A DNA stretch of 64,000 bases from Martinezella hainanensis (GTDB lineage: Bacteria; Pseudomonadota; Alphaproteobacteria; Rhizobiales; Rhizobiaceae), in NCBI RefSeq assembly GCF_900094555.1, contig NZ_FMAC01000002.1:248001-312000 (forward strand), written 5' to 3'. Below, in pieces: positions 48,461-57,463 of the stretch (position 1 is the stretch's first letter; every line of letters starts with the position of its first letter). A model generated the notes under the pieces. That model ran no database searches and had not been told where the DNA came from. It saw only the letters and a list, made by a program, of their open reading frames with translations. Both the position numbers and the translations under genes were made by a program.

Positions 48461-50517
48461 AAGCTTTTGCCTTTCACGATCGTTTCCCGCAGGAAGCTGT
48501 AGCCCAGCGCGGTACGCGTCGCGCGTTCCGTCGAAGCGCCGTCACCGCCATGGCCACCCGAGCCGAATTCGTGGAACAGCGGGTGATGGCCGAGCGCTTC
48601 CAACTGAGCCGCAAACCGCCGGGCATGCGAGGGATGCACACGGTCGTCATTGCTCGAGCTTTCGATGTAGATCGACGGATAGGGGGCCTCGGAAGCCGGC
48701 TTCACATTATGCAGCGGCGAATAGGACTGCAGATATTCAAGGTCGGCCGGATTGTCGGGGTCGCCGTATTCGTCGATCCAGGCTTTCCCGGCGGGGAAGA
48801 CATGGAAGCGGGTCATATCCAGGACCGGCACCTCGCACCAGATCGCGCCGAAATCCCGCGGATAGCGCGTCGTCATGACCCCGGTCAGCAGGCCGCCATT
48901 GCTGCCGCCGTTTCCGGCGATGCGGGCGGGCTTTGTGTAGCCGCGAGCGACGAGATCGCGGGCAACAGCGGCAAAATCCGCAAAGGCCTTGTGGCGACCG
49001 TGCCCTTTGGCGGTGCGGTGCCAGTTCGGTCCGAACTCGCCGCCACCGCGAATATAGGCCATCACATAGGCGTTACCCTGTTCGAGCCAGCGGCCGATGA
49101 CGCCGGAATAATAGGGGCCGAGCGCGATGTCGAAGCCACCATAACCGTACATCAGGACAGGCAGTTCGCCCTTGGTCCAGGTTTTTGGCAGGACGATATG
49201 ATAAGGCACCCTCGTGCCGTCCTCCGAGACGGCTTCCAGCAGGATGGAGGTCATGCCTTCGTTGTCGAAATAGGTCGGCGAACTGGCAATGTGCTTGAGT
49301 TCAAGCGGCGCCCCGCGATCGCTGAGATCCAGCCGGTAAGAGGAAGGTGGCTGCAGAAAGCCGGCGCCATAGACCTGCAGCGTGTCGTCGCCGAGGTGCA
49401 GATCGGAATAGAGCGGCGCGGCCGACACGGTCTGAACATCCTCAGGCAGCGTGATTTCGCGGATCTCGGCATCGGCCTTGGTCAGATCAAGGACGAAGAG
49501 ATGCGACCGCATATTGTCCGAGACGATGAAGACGCACCATTCGCGCATGAGCAGGAATTGCGAAACCGATTGCCGCTCGTTGGGCGAAAACAGGATGCGT
49601 CTCGCATCGGCGCCAGCTGTCCCCGGCTCTCGCGGCAGGGGCTGCAAGGCCAGGCTGCCGGCGGGGATGCGTTCGTCGGTCTTGGCAAGCCAGACGAGAT
49701 GGGAATGGTTGAATCCGAATTCGATATCATCAGGCAAATCGATCTGTCGCAGCGAACCGTCCCGATCCTCGATGAAGTGACTGGCGCTGCCGATTTCATG
49801 ACCCGCGCTGAAGATCCGGATCGGCCGGGCCTCACCTTCCGCTGCAAGATCGGCAAGCTGTGGGTCGAAGATCGAACAGGAGCCATAGATGTCGCTGTCT
49901 TCGGCGGCATAGAGGACGGGAGCATCCGCAGGTGATTGGCCGCGTTTCAGGCGACGGCCGACGCGCGGCCAGCCGGAGCGCGTCGAGGATTCGCGGTCGA
50001 TCGAGCCGAAATAGGCGATTTCGTCGCGGCTGAGCCAGGTCGCATGGCTGCGAACCGCCGGCGTATCGAAGCCGCCTTCGACGATGCTTTTCGTCTCGCA
50101 GTCGAATTCCAACAGCCGGATGGGATCTGAACCGCCATCGGAAAGGCAAAGCAGCACCCGCGTCGGCTCCCAGGGGCAGGTGATCGCGCCGCGCCAGAGC
50201 CATTTCCTGTCTTCCTGTGCGCAGAAGGCATCGAGATCGAAGATCGGCTCCCAGGGTGCGTCGGGCAGGGGCGCAAGATCCGCCGGCAGCCGATACCATC
50301 GGCCGAGCGGATGATCGGCGCTGCGATGAAAATCGAACAGCCAGTTGCCGCGCCGGGTCGTGGCGATCAGCCGGTCCTCGCGCTCGATCATTTCCTTGAT
50401 CGCGATGCGATCCGCCTCGAATTCTGGCGTCTTCAGCAGCCGCTCAGAGTCCGCATCCATTTTGGCGACGAATTGCAGGGTTTGCGGATCGTCGTCGCGT
50501 TCGAGGTGGAGGTGCAT
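48457..50517 (-). CDS. Prolyl oligopeptidase family serine peptidase (S9A)
   Basis: 686-residue S9 peptidase: an N-terminal seven-bladed propeller of about 400 residues and a C-terminal alpha/beta hydrolase. The triad is Ser in GNGGSNGGLLTGV, Asp in SSNDDRVHPSH and His in GSGGHGGDGAS. The stretch YGYGGFDIALGPYYSGV before the catalytic region is typical. No signal peptide, so probably cytoplasmic. The start at 50517 follows CCGGAG. The last codons and stop lie inside the RIME1-like element. Confidence 0.92.
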   Translation of the reverse strand: MHLHLERDDDPQTLQFVAKMDADSERLLKTPEFEADRIAIKEMIEREDRLIATTRRGNWLFDFHRSADHPLGRWYRLPADLAPLPDAPWEPIFDLDAFCAQEDRKWLWRGAITCPWEPTRVLLCLSDGGSDPIRLLEFDCETKSIVEGGFDTPAVRSHATWLSRDEIAYFGSIDRESSTRSGWPRVGRRLKRGQSPADAPVLYAAEDSDIYGSCSIFDPQLADLAAEGEARPIRIFSAGHEIGSASHFIEDRDGSLRQIDLPDDIEFGFNHSHLVWLAKTDERIPAGSLALQPLPREPGTAGADARRILFSPNERQSVSQFLLMREWCVFIVSDNMRSHLFVLDLTKADAEIREITLPEDVQTVSAAPLYSDLHLGDDTLQVYGAGFLQPPSSYRLDLSDRGAPLELKHIASSPTYFDNEGMTSILLEAVSEDGTRVPYHIVLPKTWTKGELPVLMYGYGGFDIALGPYYSGVIGRWLEQGNAYVMAYIRGGGEFGPNWHRTAKGHGRHKAFADFAAVARDLVARGYTKPARIAGNGGSNGGLLTGVMTTRYPRDFGAIWCEVPVLDMTRFHVFPAGKAWIDEYGDPDNPADLEYLQSYSPLHNVKPASEAPYPSIYIESSSNDDRVHPSHARRFAAQLEALGHHPLFHEFGSGGHGGDGASTERATRTALGYSFLRETIVKGKSF

Positions 50518-50635
50518 GGCGGCTCCGGATTCTATTGCTGATAGTGGCGAGGGCTCAGCAAACCAAAATAAGAGCGCGGAAGCAACCGTGCATCCGCGCC
50601 CGCATTCGTCATCGATTTTTCGGTATTGACCCGTC

Positions 50636-51529
50636 TCAGCGGACCATTTTGGTATCGGCCTGTGCGACGAGATTGGTCGCCGGAGCCGGCTCGCGCCGGT
50701 ATTTCAACGTCACGACCTTGTAGCCCTCTTTCTCCAGGCGGCTGAGAAGAACAGGCAGCATCCTGACCGTGCGCTGGTGGATGTCGTGCATGAGGACGAT
50801 GCCGCGGCCGCGCTGATGGAGTTGTTTCATGGTGCGATCGACCACCGAGGCAGGCGTGGAGGTGAAGTAATCCTTGCTGTCGATATCCACGTCCATGACG
50901 ACCATGTCACGGGCGGCAATGGCGGCGCGCAGGCGCTTGGAGTCGGCAAGATAGGGGAAGCGGAAGAACTGCACATCCGTGCCGATCGCCTTTGTGACGG
51001 CATCCTTGCCGCGAGCGATCTCGGTCATCGCCGCGTCGAAAGTCATCTTGTCGAGATCGGGATGGCGGAATGTATGGCTGCCGATCGCATCGCCATGCGC
51101 GAGCACCTCGCGCGCCGTCGCCGGATGAGCCTGCGCCATTTCGCCGACCATCATGAAGGCGGCCTTCACGCCGAACTTGTCGAGCGTGGCAAGAATGCGT
51201 TCCGTCTTGCCGGGAGCCGGACCATCGTCGAAGGTCAGGATGACCTCCTTGTCTGCGAGCCTGATATCCTTGAGTGAAGAGACCTCCAGCGTGCGGCCAG
51301 CGAGATTGTGCGGGCCGTTCATGCTTGCCAGATCATCTCGGGTTTCGAGATCGGCGACGAGCCATTTCTTCGGCTCCATCTCCACGGGATCATTGGCCTT
51401 CAGCGGCTTGTGGCGCGGCTCTTCGGCGGCATAGCCACTCTTGAGCGAGGCTTCACTGCCCGGTTTCGTAGCGCATCCTCCGAGAGCCAGGGACACAGCA
51501 AGGCCAACCAGCAAAACACGGTAGTTCAT
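50636..51529 (-). CDS. Polysaccharide deacetylase family lipoprotein
   Basis: 297 residues with a lipoprotein signal MNYRVLLVGLAVSLALGGC (Cys19). The NodB-homology domain has the catalytic Asp pair in TFDDGPAPGKT, the metal histidines in SHTFRHPDL and the FFRFPYL motif. It likely deacetylates a surface or peptidoglycan sugar at the outer face of the inner membrane or in the outer membrane. Substrate unknown. Its promoter region holds a CtrA-box-like word at 51585-51599. Confidence 0.88.
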   Translation of the reverse strand: MNYRVLLVGLAVSLALGGCATKPGSEASLKSGYAAEEPRHKPLKANDPVEMEPKKWLVADLETRDDLASMNGPHNLAGRTLEVSSLKDIRLADKEVILTFDDGPAPGKTERILATLDKFGVKAAFMMVGEMAQAHPATAREVLAHGDAIGSHTFRHPDLDKMTFDAAMTEIARGKDAVTKAIGTDVQFFRFPYLADSKRLRAAIAARDMVVMDVDIDSKDYFTSTPASVVDRTMKQLHQRGRGIVLMHDIHQRTVRMLPVLLSRLEKEGYKVVTLKYRREPAPATNLVAQADTKMVR

Positions 51530-51584
51530 CAGAATCGCTCAACAATATGTCTATGAAAGTTGAGCGCATTTTCTGCAGTTATGG

Positions 51585-51599
51585 TTAATGAACGGTTAG
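51585..51599. promoter_or_regulatory. CtrA-box-like site upstream of the deacetylase gene
   Basis: TTAA at 51585-51588, seven bases, then TTAG at 51596-51599: one mismatch from the alphaproteobacterial CtrA consensus TTAA-N7-TTAA. It lies 56 bp upstream of the deacetylase start codon. A single degenerate match can arise by chance. Confidence 0.35.
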
Positions 51600-51635
51600 G
51601 ATAAGGCCCCAATTCGTTAAGGGGCAGTAAGGTTT

Positions 51636-53525
51636 TCAGCCGGCCATGCCGCTTTCATATTCCGAAGACAGTTCAAGCCATTGCTCTTCGGCTGCAACGA
51701 GCTTTTCAGCGGCATCGGCGCGTTGCTTTGCCTTTTCCGCGGCCTTTGCCGGTGCCTTCTCGTAGAGGGCGGGGTCCGCAAGTTCCACATCAAGCGCCTG
51801 AATCAGTTTCTCAAGCTTGCCGGTCAAGGATTCGATTTCGTTGATCTTCTTCTTGAGTGGCGCGAGCGAAGCGCGTCGATCGGCATTGAGCTTGCGCTGA
51901 TCCGCCTTCGAAACGGAGTCGTCGCCGACAGCAGCCTTGGCCTTGTCGTCCTTCGACTTCGGGCTGGCGACAACGAGACTGCGGTATTCTTCAAGATCGC
52001 CGTCGAAGTTTGAAACCGTGCCGTCGCGCACCAGCCAGAGCCGGTCGACGGTGGCTTCGATCAGATGGCGGTCGTGCGAAATCAGGATGACCGCGCCGGA
52101 ATAATCGTTCAGCGCCTGGATCAGCGCATTGCGGCTGTCGATATCGAGATGGTTCGTCGGTTCATCGAGGATCAGAAGGTTCGGCGCGTCGAAGGCGGCA
52201 AGGCCCATCAGCAGGCGAGCCTTCTCGCCGCCGGAGAGATCCTTGACCTGCGTGTCCATCTTCTCGGTCGCAAGCCCCATCTGGGCGACGCGTGCGCGCA
52301 CCTTCGCCTCCGGCGTTTCCGGCATGCGGCGGCGCACGTGCTCGACGGCGGTCTGGTTGGGAATGAGGTCGTCGAGCTGGTGCTGGGCAAAAAAGCCGAT
52401 CTTCAGGTTCGGCGCGAGCCGGACTTCACCGCTCTCCGCACCAAGCCGGCCGGAGATGAACTTCGCGAAGGTCGATTTGCCGTTACCGTTCGAGCCGAGC
52501 AGGGCGATGCGGTCGTCCGCATCGATGCGCAGGTTCAGGCGCTTCAGGATCGGCTTGCCCGGCTCGTAGCCGACGGCGCCGCCGCTGATTGCGATGATCG
52601 GCGAGGCCGGCTGCTTTTCCGGCTCCGGAAAGCTGAAGCCCATCACATGGTCTTCGATCACGGCCGCGACCGTGCCCATGCGCTCCAGCGCCTTGACGCG
52701 GGATTGTGCCTGCCGGGCTTTCGAGGCCTTGGCCTTGAAACGGTCGATGAAGCTCTGCAGGTGCTTGCGCGCCGCGTCGTTCTTCGCTTTCGCCTTCATC
52801 TGCAGCTCGTCCGCCTCGGCCTTCTGCCGTTCGAACTGATCGTAGGAGCCGCGATAGAAGGTGAGCTTCTTCTGGTCGAGATGGACGATGGAATTGACCG
52901 CCGTGTTCAAGAGGTCACGGTCGTGCGAAATGATGATGACCGTGTGCGGATAGCGGCGGATGTAATCCTCCAGCCAGAGCGTGCCTTCAAGGTCGAGATA
53001 GTTTGTGGGTTCGTCGAGCAGCAGCAGGTCGGGCTCGGAAAACAGCACGGCTGCAAGAGCCACGCGCATGCGCCAGCCGCCGGAAAAGGATGAGGCCGGG
53101 CGCTTCTGCGCTTCATGGTCGAAGCCGAGGCCGGCAAGGATGCTGGCGGCGCGCGCTTCGGCCGAATGTGCGTCGATATCGGCAAGACGCGTCTGGATAT
53201 CGGCGATGCGATGCGGATCGGTCGCGGTTTCTGCTTCCGCAAGCAATGCTGCACGCTCCTTGTCCGCGGCGAGCACGATATCGATCAGCGGTTCCTCGGT
53301 TCCCGGCGCTTCCTGCGCGACCTGGCCGATGCGGGCATTGCGCGGGATCGAGACCGAGCCGCTTTCGGCGGCAAAATCGCCGGTGATGATCCTGAACAGC
53401 GTGGACTTGCCGGCGCCGTTCTTGCCGACGAGGCCAGCCTTCGTGCCCGCCGGAAGCGTCACGTTGGCATGGTCGATGAGAAGACGGCCGGCAATGCGGG
53501 CGGAAAGGTCTGAAATCGAAATCAT
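51636..53525 (-). CDS. ABC-F family ATPase (YheS-like)
   Basis: 629-residue soluble protein with two ABC domains and no membrane segment, the ABC-F layout. Walker A sequences are GLVGKNGAGKSTLF and LLGSNGNGKSTFA, and signature motifs are FSGGWRMRVALA and LSGGEKARLLMG. The inter-domain linker (about 240-290, FERQKAEADELQMKAK...QSRVKALERM) is typical of YheS and is expected to reach the ribosomal P-site tRNA. A Lys/Glu-rich coiled coil forms the C-terminus (about 545-629). Likely translation factor. Confidence 0.92.
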   Translation of the reverse strand: MISISDLSARIAGRLLIDHANVTLPAGTKAGLVGKNGAGKSTLFRIITGDFAAESGSVSIPRNARIGQVAQEAPGTEEPLIDIVLAADKERAALLAEAETATDPHRIADIQTRLADIDAHSAEARAASILAGLGFDHEAQKRPASSFSGGWRMRVALAAVLFSEPDLLLLDEPTNYLDLEGTLWLEDYIRRYPHTVIIISHDRDLLNTAVNSIVHLDQKKLTFYRGSYDQFERQKAEADELQMKAKAKNDAARKHLQSFIDRFKAKASKARQAQSRVKALERMGTVAAVIEDHVMGFSFPEPEKQPASPIIAISGGAVGYEPGKPILKRLNLRIDADDRIALLGSNGNGKSTFAKFISGRLGAESGEVRLAPNLKIGFFAQHQLDDLIPNQTAVEHVRRRMPETPEAKVRARVAQMGLATEKMDTQVKDLSGGEKARLLMGLAAFDAPNLLILDEPTNHLDIDSRNALIQALNDYSGAVILISHDRHLIEATVDRLWLVRDGTVSNFDGDLEEYRSLVVASPKSKDDKAKAAVGDDSVSKADQRKLNADRRASLAPLKKKINEIESLTGKLEKLIQALDVELADPALYEKAPAKAAEKAKQRADAAEKLVAAEEQWLELSSEYESGMAG

Positions 53526-53574
53526 GGCGCGGTTTTGGCCGAACTCGGCGCCGAAGGCAAGAGCGTGAAAGCGT

Positions 53575-54075
53575 TCAGACGCCGGTGCTGCGCGACGATT
53601 TCGGCAGGTTTGCGCAGTTCCTCAGCCGCTCGGTCAGCTCGGTTTCATAGAGCATGAGGTTGCTGAGCGAGGCGTTGAGGCTGTCGAGGGCAGCATCGGC
53701 ATGCGGTGCCGCCTCGATCTCGCGAGCGAAATGCTGCTTCTTCCGCAGTCCCTTGGCGAGTTGATCGGCCACTTCACGGAGCATTTCGGCCGCATCGCTT
53801 TCGGATTTGCGCGCCACCAGCCCGCAATGGCTGACCAGACGATGTTTCAGCCCGATCTCGTCGAGCCCGCCCTGCGAGGGAAGGGGACCGAGCGCCTCGA
53901 TCTCTTCGGCAAGACAGCGGTCTTCGCCATAGAGCGCCTCGTAAAATAGCTGATAATTGCGCGGCAGGTTCTTGATCTTCAGCCGCGTCATGAAGCGGCC
54001 GATGACCTCAAGCTCGGTTTCCGTTTCATCATCATCGATGGAATATGCCGAAACGCTTGTCTGCGAGTTCTTCAT
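53575..54075 (-). CDS. Stand-alone helical protein resembling diguanylate cyclase N-termini
   Basis: About 166 residues, all predicted helix, no signal or membrane segment. KNLPRNYQLFYEALYG followed by HRLVSHCGLVARKS and a long helical C-terminus recalls the N-terminal helical region found before GGDEF domains in Rhizobium and Agrobacterium, but the GGDEF part is absent and the frame ends with a clean stop. ATG 54075 starts MKNSQTSVSAYSIDDDE; the longer frame is not credible and the ribosome site is weak. It is 49 bp from the ABC-F gene. Function unknown. Confidence 0.65.
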   Translation of the reverse strand: MKNSQTSVSAYSIDDDETETELEVIGRFMTRLKIKNLPRNYQLFYEALYGEDRCLAEEIEALGPLPSQGGLDEIGLKHRLVSHCGLVARKSESDAAEMLREVADQLAKGLRKKQHFAREIEAAPHADAALDSLNASLSNLMLYETELTERLRNCANLPKSSRSTGV

Positions 54076-54225
54076 GCCTGCTTCTGACCGTGAGCTGATA
54101 TATCTTATCAATCTGCAGGCTGGCAGGTTAAGGGAACATGAACAAAACGGTCTATGTGTGTGCTCGCGCAACAAAATGAGGCATGCGCTCAACGCTTGGG
54201 CGAAGCCGATCAATATCGGTTCGCT

Positions 54226-54741
54226 TCATGTTGTCATCCAGTGTTGCCCTTCGCCGCGCAGGAAATGCAGGAGATCGAGTACCAGAGACGGCTTGCCCAT
54301 TGACGTCAGTATCATATGGCATTGGCCGCGATGATGAGTGTGGTGGTTGAACATATGCGCGACCGCCAGATGAAGAGGGTGGGTGATCGCACCGGGCCGG
54401 AGAACGGATGTATAGGTGACGTCAGCGGCTAGGGCCGCGTCGTCGAGCGTCTCGATCCAGTCGGTGATGCGCCGATCTTCGGCCTTGCGGGCGGCACGAA
54501 GTTCCGCCAGATCCTCGTGTAGAACGACACCCAGCGCGGCTGGAGCCTCGCCTGTGCCGTTGAAGCGGTGCATCCACAGCCGATCCGTCACCAGTAGATG
54601 GTTAAGCGTTCCGTGTAGCGAACCGAAGAAGGCGCCGCGATCCTCATGGAATTCCGCGTCGCTGAGATCCGCCGCGGCGTCATAGACCTGAGCGTTGGCC
54701 CAGCGATTATAGTCGGCAAGCATTCTGAAATGTCTGAGCAT
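54226..54741 (-). CDS. DinB family protein
   Basis: 171-residue four-helix DinB/DfsB-like protein. MLRHFRMLADYNRWANAQVYDAA is the family N-terminus. Metal-ligand histidines sit in LHGTLNHLLVTDRLWMHR (first) and FNHHTHHRGQCHMILTSMG (second pair). The fold is used by thiol-dependent hydrolases and transferases with bacillithiol or mycothiol, but no specific role can be claimed. ATG 54741 follows GGAGGAG; the reading frame is open much further upstream and overlaps ndk on the other strand, which is not real coding. Confidence 0.88.
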   Translation of the reverse strand: MLRHFRMLADYNRWANAQVYDAAADLSDAEFHEDRGAFFGSLHGTLNHLLVTDRLWMHRFNGTGEAPAALGVVLHEDLAELRAARKAEDRRITDWIETLDDAALAADVTYTSVLRPGAITHPLHLAVAHMFNHHTHHRGQCHMILTSMGKPSLVLDLLHFLRGEGQHWMTT

Positions 54742-54936
54742 ATGCGTCTCCTCCATGGTGGTGGTGATGATGTTATCGCTAAGGTCGATGATCGGCGGCC
54801 GCTTCGCCGCCCCTAGAGATCGCGAATCAGCCATCCGTACTGTGACAGCGGCGTGAAATTGGGCGATCCCCCTTGTTTTCGGGCTTTGGGGCAGGTAAAG
54901 ACCGCCCACTTTTCTCTGATTACAAGGAATGGACCC

Positions 54937-55359
54937 ATGGCGATTGAACGTACTTTCTCGATGATCAAGCCGGATGCAACGAAGCGCAACCTGACCGGCG
55001 CCATCACCAAGGTTTTTGAAGACAACGGCCTGCGCGTCATCGCCTCCAAGCGCGTCTGGATGAGCAAGCGCGAAGCTGAAGGCTTCTACGCCGTTCACAA
55101 GGAACGTCCGTTCTTCGGCGAACTCGTCGAAGGCATGACCTCCGGCCCGACCATCGTTCAGGTCCTGGAAGGCGAAGGCGCCATCCTGAAGAACCGCGAA
55201 ATCATGGGCGCGACCAACCCGGCAAACGCTGCCGAAGGCACGATCCGCAAGACCTTCGCCCTCTCGATCGGCGAAAACTCCGTTCATGGCTCGGACGCTC
55301 CGGAAACGGCTGCCGTCGAAATCGCCTACTGGTTCTCGGAAACCGAAATCGTCGGCTGA
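54937..55359 (+). CDS. ndk: Nucleoside diphosphate kinase
   Basis: 140-residue NDK that balances NTP pools through a phosphohistidine. [21 protein letters not shown] is the family start and the active His is in [22 protein letters not shown] 54937 follows AAGGAATGG. Single gene closed by a strong terminator at 55406-55432. Confidence 0.97.
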   Translation: MAIERTFSMIKPDATKRNLTGAITKVFEDNGLRVIASKRVWMSKREAEGFYAVHKERPFFGELVEGMTSGPTIVQVLEGEGAILKNREIMGATNPANAAEGTIRKTFALSIGENSVHGSDAPETAAVEIAYWFSETEIVG

Positions 55360-55405
55360 ATCAGCCTTTCAGCTCCAGCGCTGAACGATTTGAAATGACT
55401 CAATA

Positions 55406-55432
55406 AAGCCGGGATCGCTTCCCGGCTTTTTT
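55406..55432 (+). terminator. ndk terminator
   Basis: AAGCCGGGA (55406-55414), loop TCGCT, TCCCGGCTT (55420-55428) followed by a run of Ts to 55432. The last T belongs to the stop codon of the convergent lipoprotein gene. Confidence 0.85.
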
Positions 55433-55953
55433 CACGCCGGGCAGGCTGTATCCTTCCCGTAATCGGCGCTGCCGTCACCTTTGAAGATGTCCGGGTTGGC
55501 TGTGTAGGCGGGGCCGACGACGAGCGGCTTCGTGGGTAGCACGGTCTGGTCGAGATCGGATTTGACCTCGGTCTTGATGGTCTGGATCGTCTTGTCGCTG
55601 GCATCGACCAGTTTGATCGAGACGGAATAAGGGCGGTCCTTGCGGACGCAGCGCAGGTCCGGGCTTTCGAGCGTGATCTTGTCCCAGAACGTATAGATCT
55701 TCTGGTTGACGACAAGCGGATCGCCGCCAGCAGGGTTTTCAAACTCCGCAACGGCCGTGGTTCCCTCGGGGATCGGGGCGATCTTCTTGAGCGTAATCAT
55801 GTAGCTCGCGCTTGCGACGCGATAGTTGAAGACGAAGAGGCGGCCGGTGAGCTGGGTCGGGCCTTCGTCGTCTTTCCTCTGGCAGCCGGCCAGCGCGAGT
55901 GCGGCGATCATCCCAACGCCGATCGTTGTCAGCATAATCCTTCCTATTGTCAT
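55432..55953 (-). CDS. Lipoprotein of unknown function
   Basis: 173 residues. The signal peptide MTIGRIMLTTIGVGMIAALALAGC ends in a lipobox with the Cys at residue 24. The mature protein has a mostly beta pattern (GRLFVFNYRVASASYMITL, NQKIYTFWDKITLESPDL) and a single Cys pair (RCVRKD and TACPA). No family recognised. ATG 55953 follows AAGGAGGAG and overlaps the CGNR gene stop by 4 bp, so the two genes are co-expressed. Confidence 0.7.
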   Translation of the reverse strand: MTIGRIMLTTIGVGMIAALALAGCQRKDDEGPTQLTGRLFVFNYRVASASYMITLKKIAPIPEGTTAVAEFENPAGGDPLVVNQKIYTFWDKITLESPDLRCVRKDRPYSVSIKLVDASDKTIQTIKTEVKSDLDQTVLPTKPLVVGPAYTANPDIFKGDGSADYGKDTACPA

Positions 55954-56498
55954 GGCGCAGTCTCCTCCTTCTTGCGCCGGTAGTGTCGGCTGGCCTTGGC
56001 ACGGTTGCCGCAGACTGCCATGTCGCACCAGGCGCGGCTTTTGTTCTTGCTGCGGTCGATAAAGAGCCAGCCGCAGTTACGGCATATTTTCATCCGTTCC
56101 GGATCGGGCATGGCGATCAGGCGCAACGTCGAATGCACGGTCGCCGCATCGAGCCCATCGGATGAGGCTCGTTTCAGAACCTTCGCCAACGCAGCCAGCA
56201 GATCGGCGAGCAGCAGGTCTGCAGCCTCGCCGAGAACACGTGTCCGAAAGTAGCGATCAATCGTCTCGCGCAACGAAATGAAATCGGCCCTGTTTTCCCG
56301 CTGCACCGGCAAGATATCGCCGAAGAGTGCCCGTTCGGCGCAGAAATTGGCGGCCGCTTTCGGGAAATTGTCCATCTGTCCCGCCGCCTCAAAGCGGTCG
56401 ATGCGGCGTTCGTCGTCATGGCGCAGGATCACGCTGTTGGCGACATCGAGCGCAAGCGCGCCACCGGAGAAACGATGTGGGGTCCAGGAAAAGCTCAT
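55950..56498 (-). CDS. CGNR zinc-finger (ABATE domain) protein
   Basis: 182-residue putative regulator. The N-terminal stress-induced ABATE region reads SGGALALDVANSVILR. The C-terminal zinc finger has ICRNCGWLFIDRSKNKSRAWCDMAVCGNRAKASRHY (seen as CRNCGWLF and CDMAVCGNRAKA), which holds the CGNR motif. The family is thought to bind DNA. It diverges from the orphan permease gene, 67 bp away, and is coupled to the lipoprotein gene, so it may control one or both. Confidence 0.85.
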   Translation of the reverse strand: MSFSWTPHRFSGGALALDVANSVILRHDDERRIDRFEAAGQMDNFPKAAANFCAERALFGDILPVQRENRADFISLRETIDRYFRTRVLGEAADLLLADLLAALAKVLKRASSDGLDAATVHSTLRLIAMPDPERMKICRNCGWLFIDRSKNKSRAWCDMAVCGNRAKASRHYRRKKEETAP

Positions 56499-56565
56499 GG
56501 CGAAAATTATAACTGGTAAAATGAATTTTGCCAGTTACTATTTGCTTGTTCTTCGGAGGAGTGGA

Positions 56566-57462
56566 ATGGCTTATCTTCTGCAGCAACTGGCGAATGCCAT
56601 TCCGCTCGCTGCACTTTATGCGGCGCTGGCCTTCGGTTATTCCATCGCATTTGGGGTCATGAAGCGGGCCGACATCACCTACGGCGCACTTTTCGCCTTT
56701 GCCGGCCAGATGCTCGTGCTCTTCACGGATGTCGGCTACACCAAGATGTATCTCGTCCTGCCTGCGGCCTTCACCTTTGGCGCCGTCATCGCCGTCGGCT
56801 ATACGGTCGGTACCAGCTTTCTGGTTGGCCGCGCGATCATGCTGCCGCTGTCGCGCAAGTCTCCGAATACGGTCATCGTCGCGGCACTCGGCATGATGAT
56901 TATCCTGATGGAGACCGCGCGGCTCGCCGCCAATACGCGCGGCATCTGGTTGCCGCCCTTCCTGAACGATGCCGTCGTCTTCTGGGATAGCGGCGATTTC
57001 CGCGTGACGCTCACCGAGATCCAGTTGCTCAACACCGTGCTGATGATTCTTGTCATCCTTGCGGGTGCTTATGTCCTCAAATGTACTGGCTGGGGCCGTA
57101 TCTGGCGGGCGGTCACCGACGATGCTCTCGCCGCCGAACTGTGCGGCGCCAGCGCCAATCGCGTCTTCCTGCTCGCCTACGTCGCCTCAGCCGTGGTCGC
57201 GACCATCTGCGGCCTGCTGGCTACTTCCTATTATGGAACGATGGATTTCGGGGCAGGGCTGATGTTCGGACTAAAGGTGCTGATGATTGCGGCGGTCGGC
57301 GGTTATTCCGATCCGCTGAAGTCGGCCGGTGGTGCCGCACTCCTCGGCCTCACCGAAACCATGTGGGGCGCCTATGGCCCGTTCCTGTGGCGCGATTTCG
57401 TGATTTTTTCGCTGCTCGTCCTGCTGCTGGTCCTAAGCCGGCGCGAGCGGATCGTGCCCTGA
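56566..57462 (+). CDS. LivH-like branched-chain amino acid ABC permease, orphan
   Basis: 298-residue inner membrane permease of the BPD_transp_2 family. It opens QLANAIPLAALYAALAFGYSIAFGVMKRADITYG, the LivH-type start, and has the GVGGYSDPLKSAGGAAL-like coupling region near residue 245. About eight hydrophobic segments. ATG 56566 follows CGGAGGAG. No ATPase, second permease or binding protein gene lies next to it, so it must work with subunits from elsewhere or be a remnant. The long frame upstream is not part of it. Confidence 0.85.
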   Translation: MAYLLQQLANAIPLAALYAALAFGYSIAFGVMKRADITYGALFAFAGQMLVLFTDVGYTKMYLVLPAAFTFGAVIAVGYTVGTSFLVGRAIMLPLSRKSPNTVIVAALGMMIILMETARLAANTRGIWLPPFLNDAVVFWDSGDFRVTLTEIQLLNTVLMILVILAGAYVLKCTGWGRIWRAVTDDALAAELCGASANRVFLLAYVASAVVATICGLLATSYYGTMDFGAGLMFGLKVLMIAAVGGYSDPLKSAGGAALLGLTETMWGAYGPFLWRDFVIFSLLVLLLVLSRRERIVP

Positions 57463-57463
57463 C

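Noticed and set aside
54750..55287. N-terminal extension of the DinB frame across ndk
   Set aside because: It is antisense to ndk and not DinB-like; the GGAGGAG before 54741 marks the true start.
56278..56565. N-terminal extension of the permease frame across the CGNR gene
   Set aside because: It is antisense to the CGNR gene, and a clear CGGAGGAG site marks ATG 56566.
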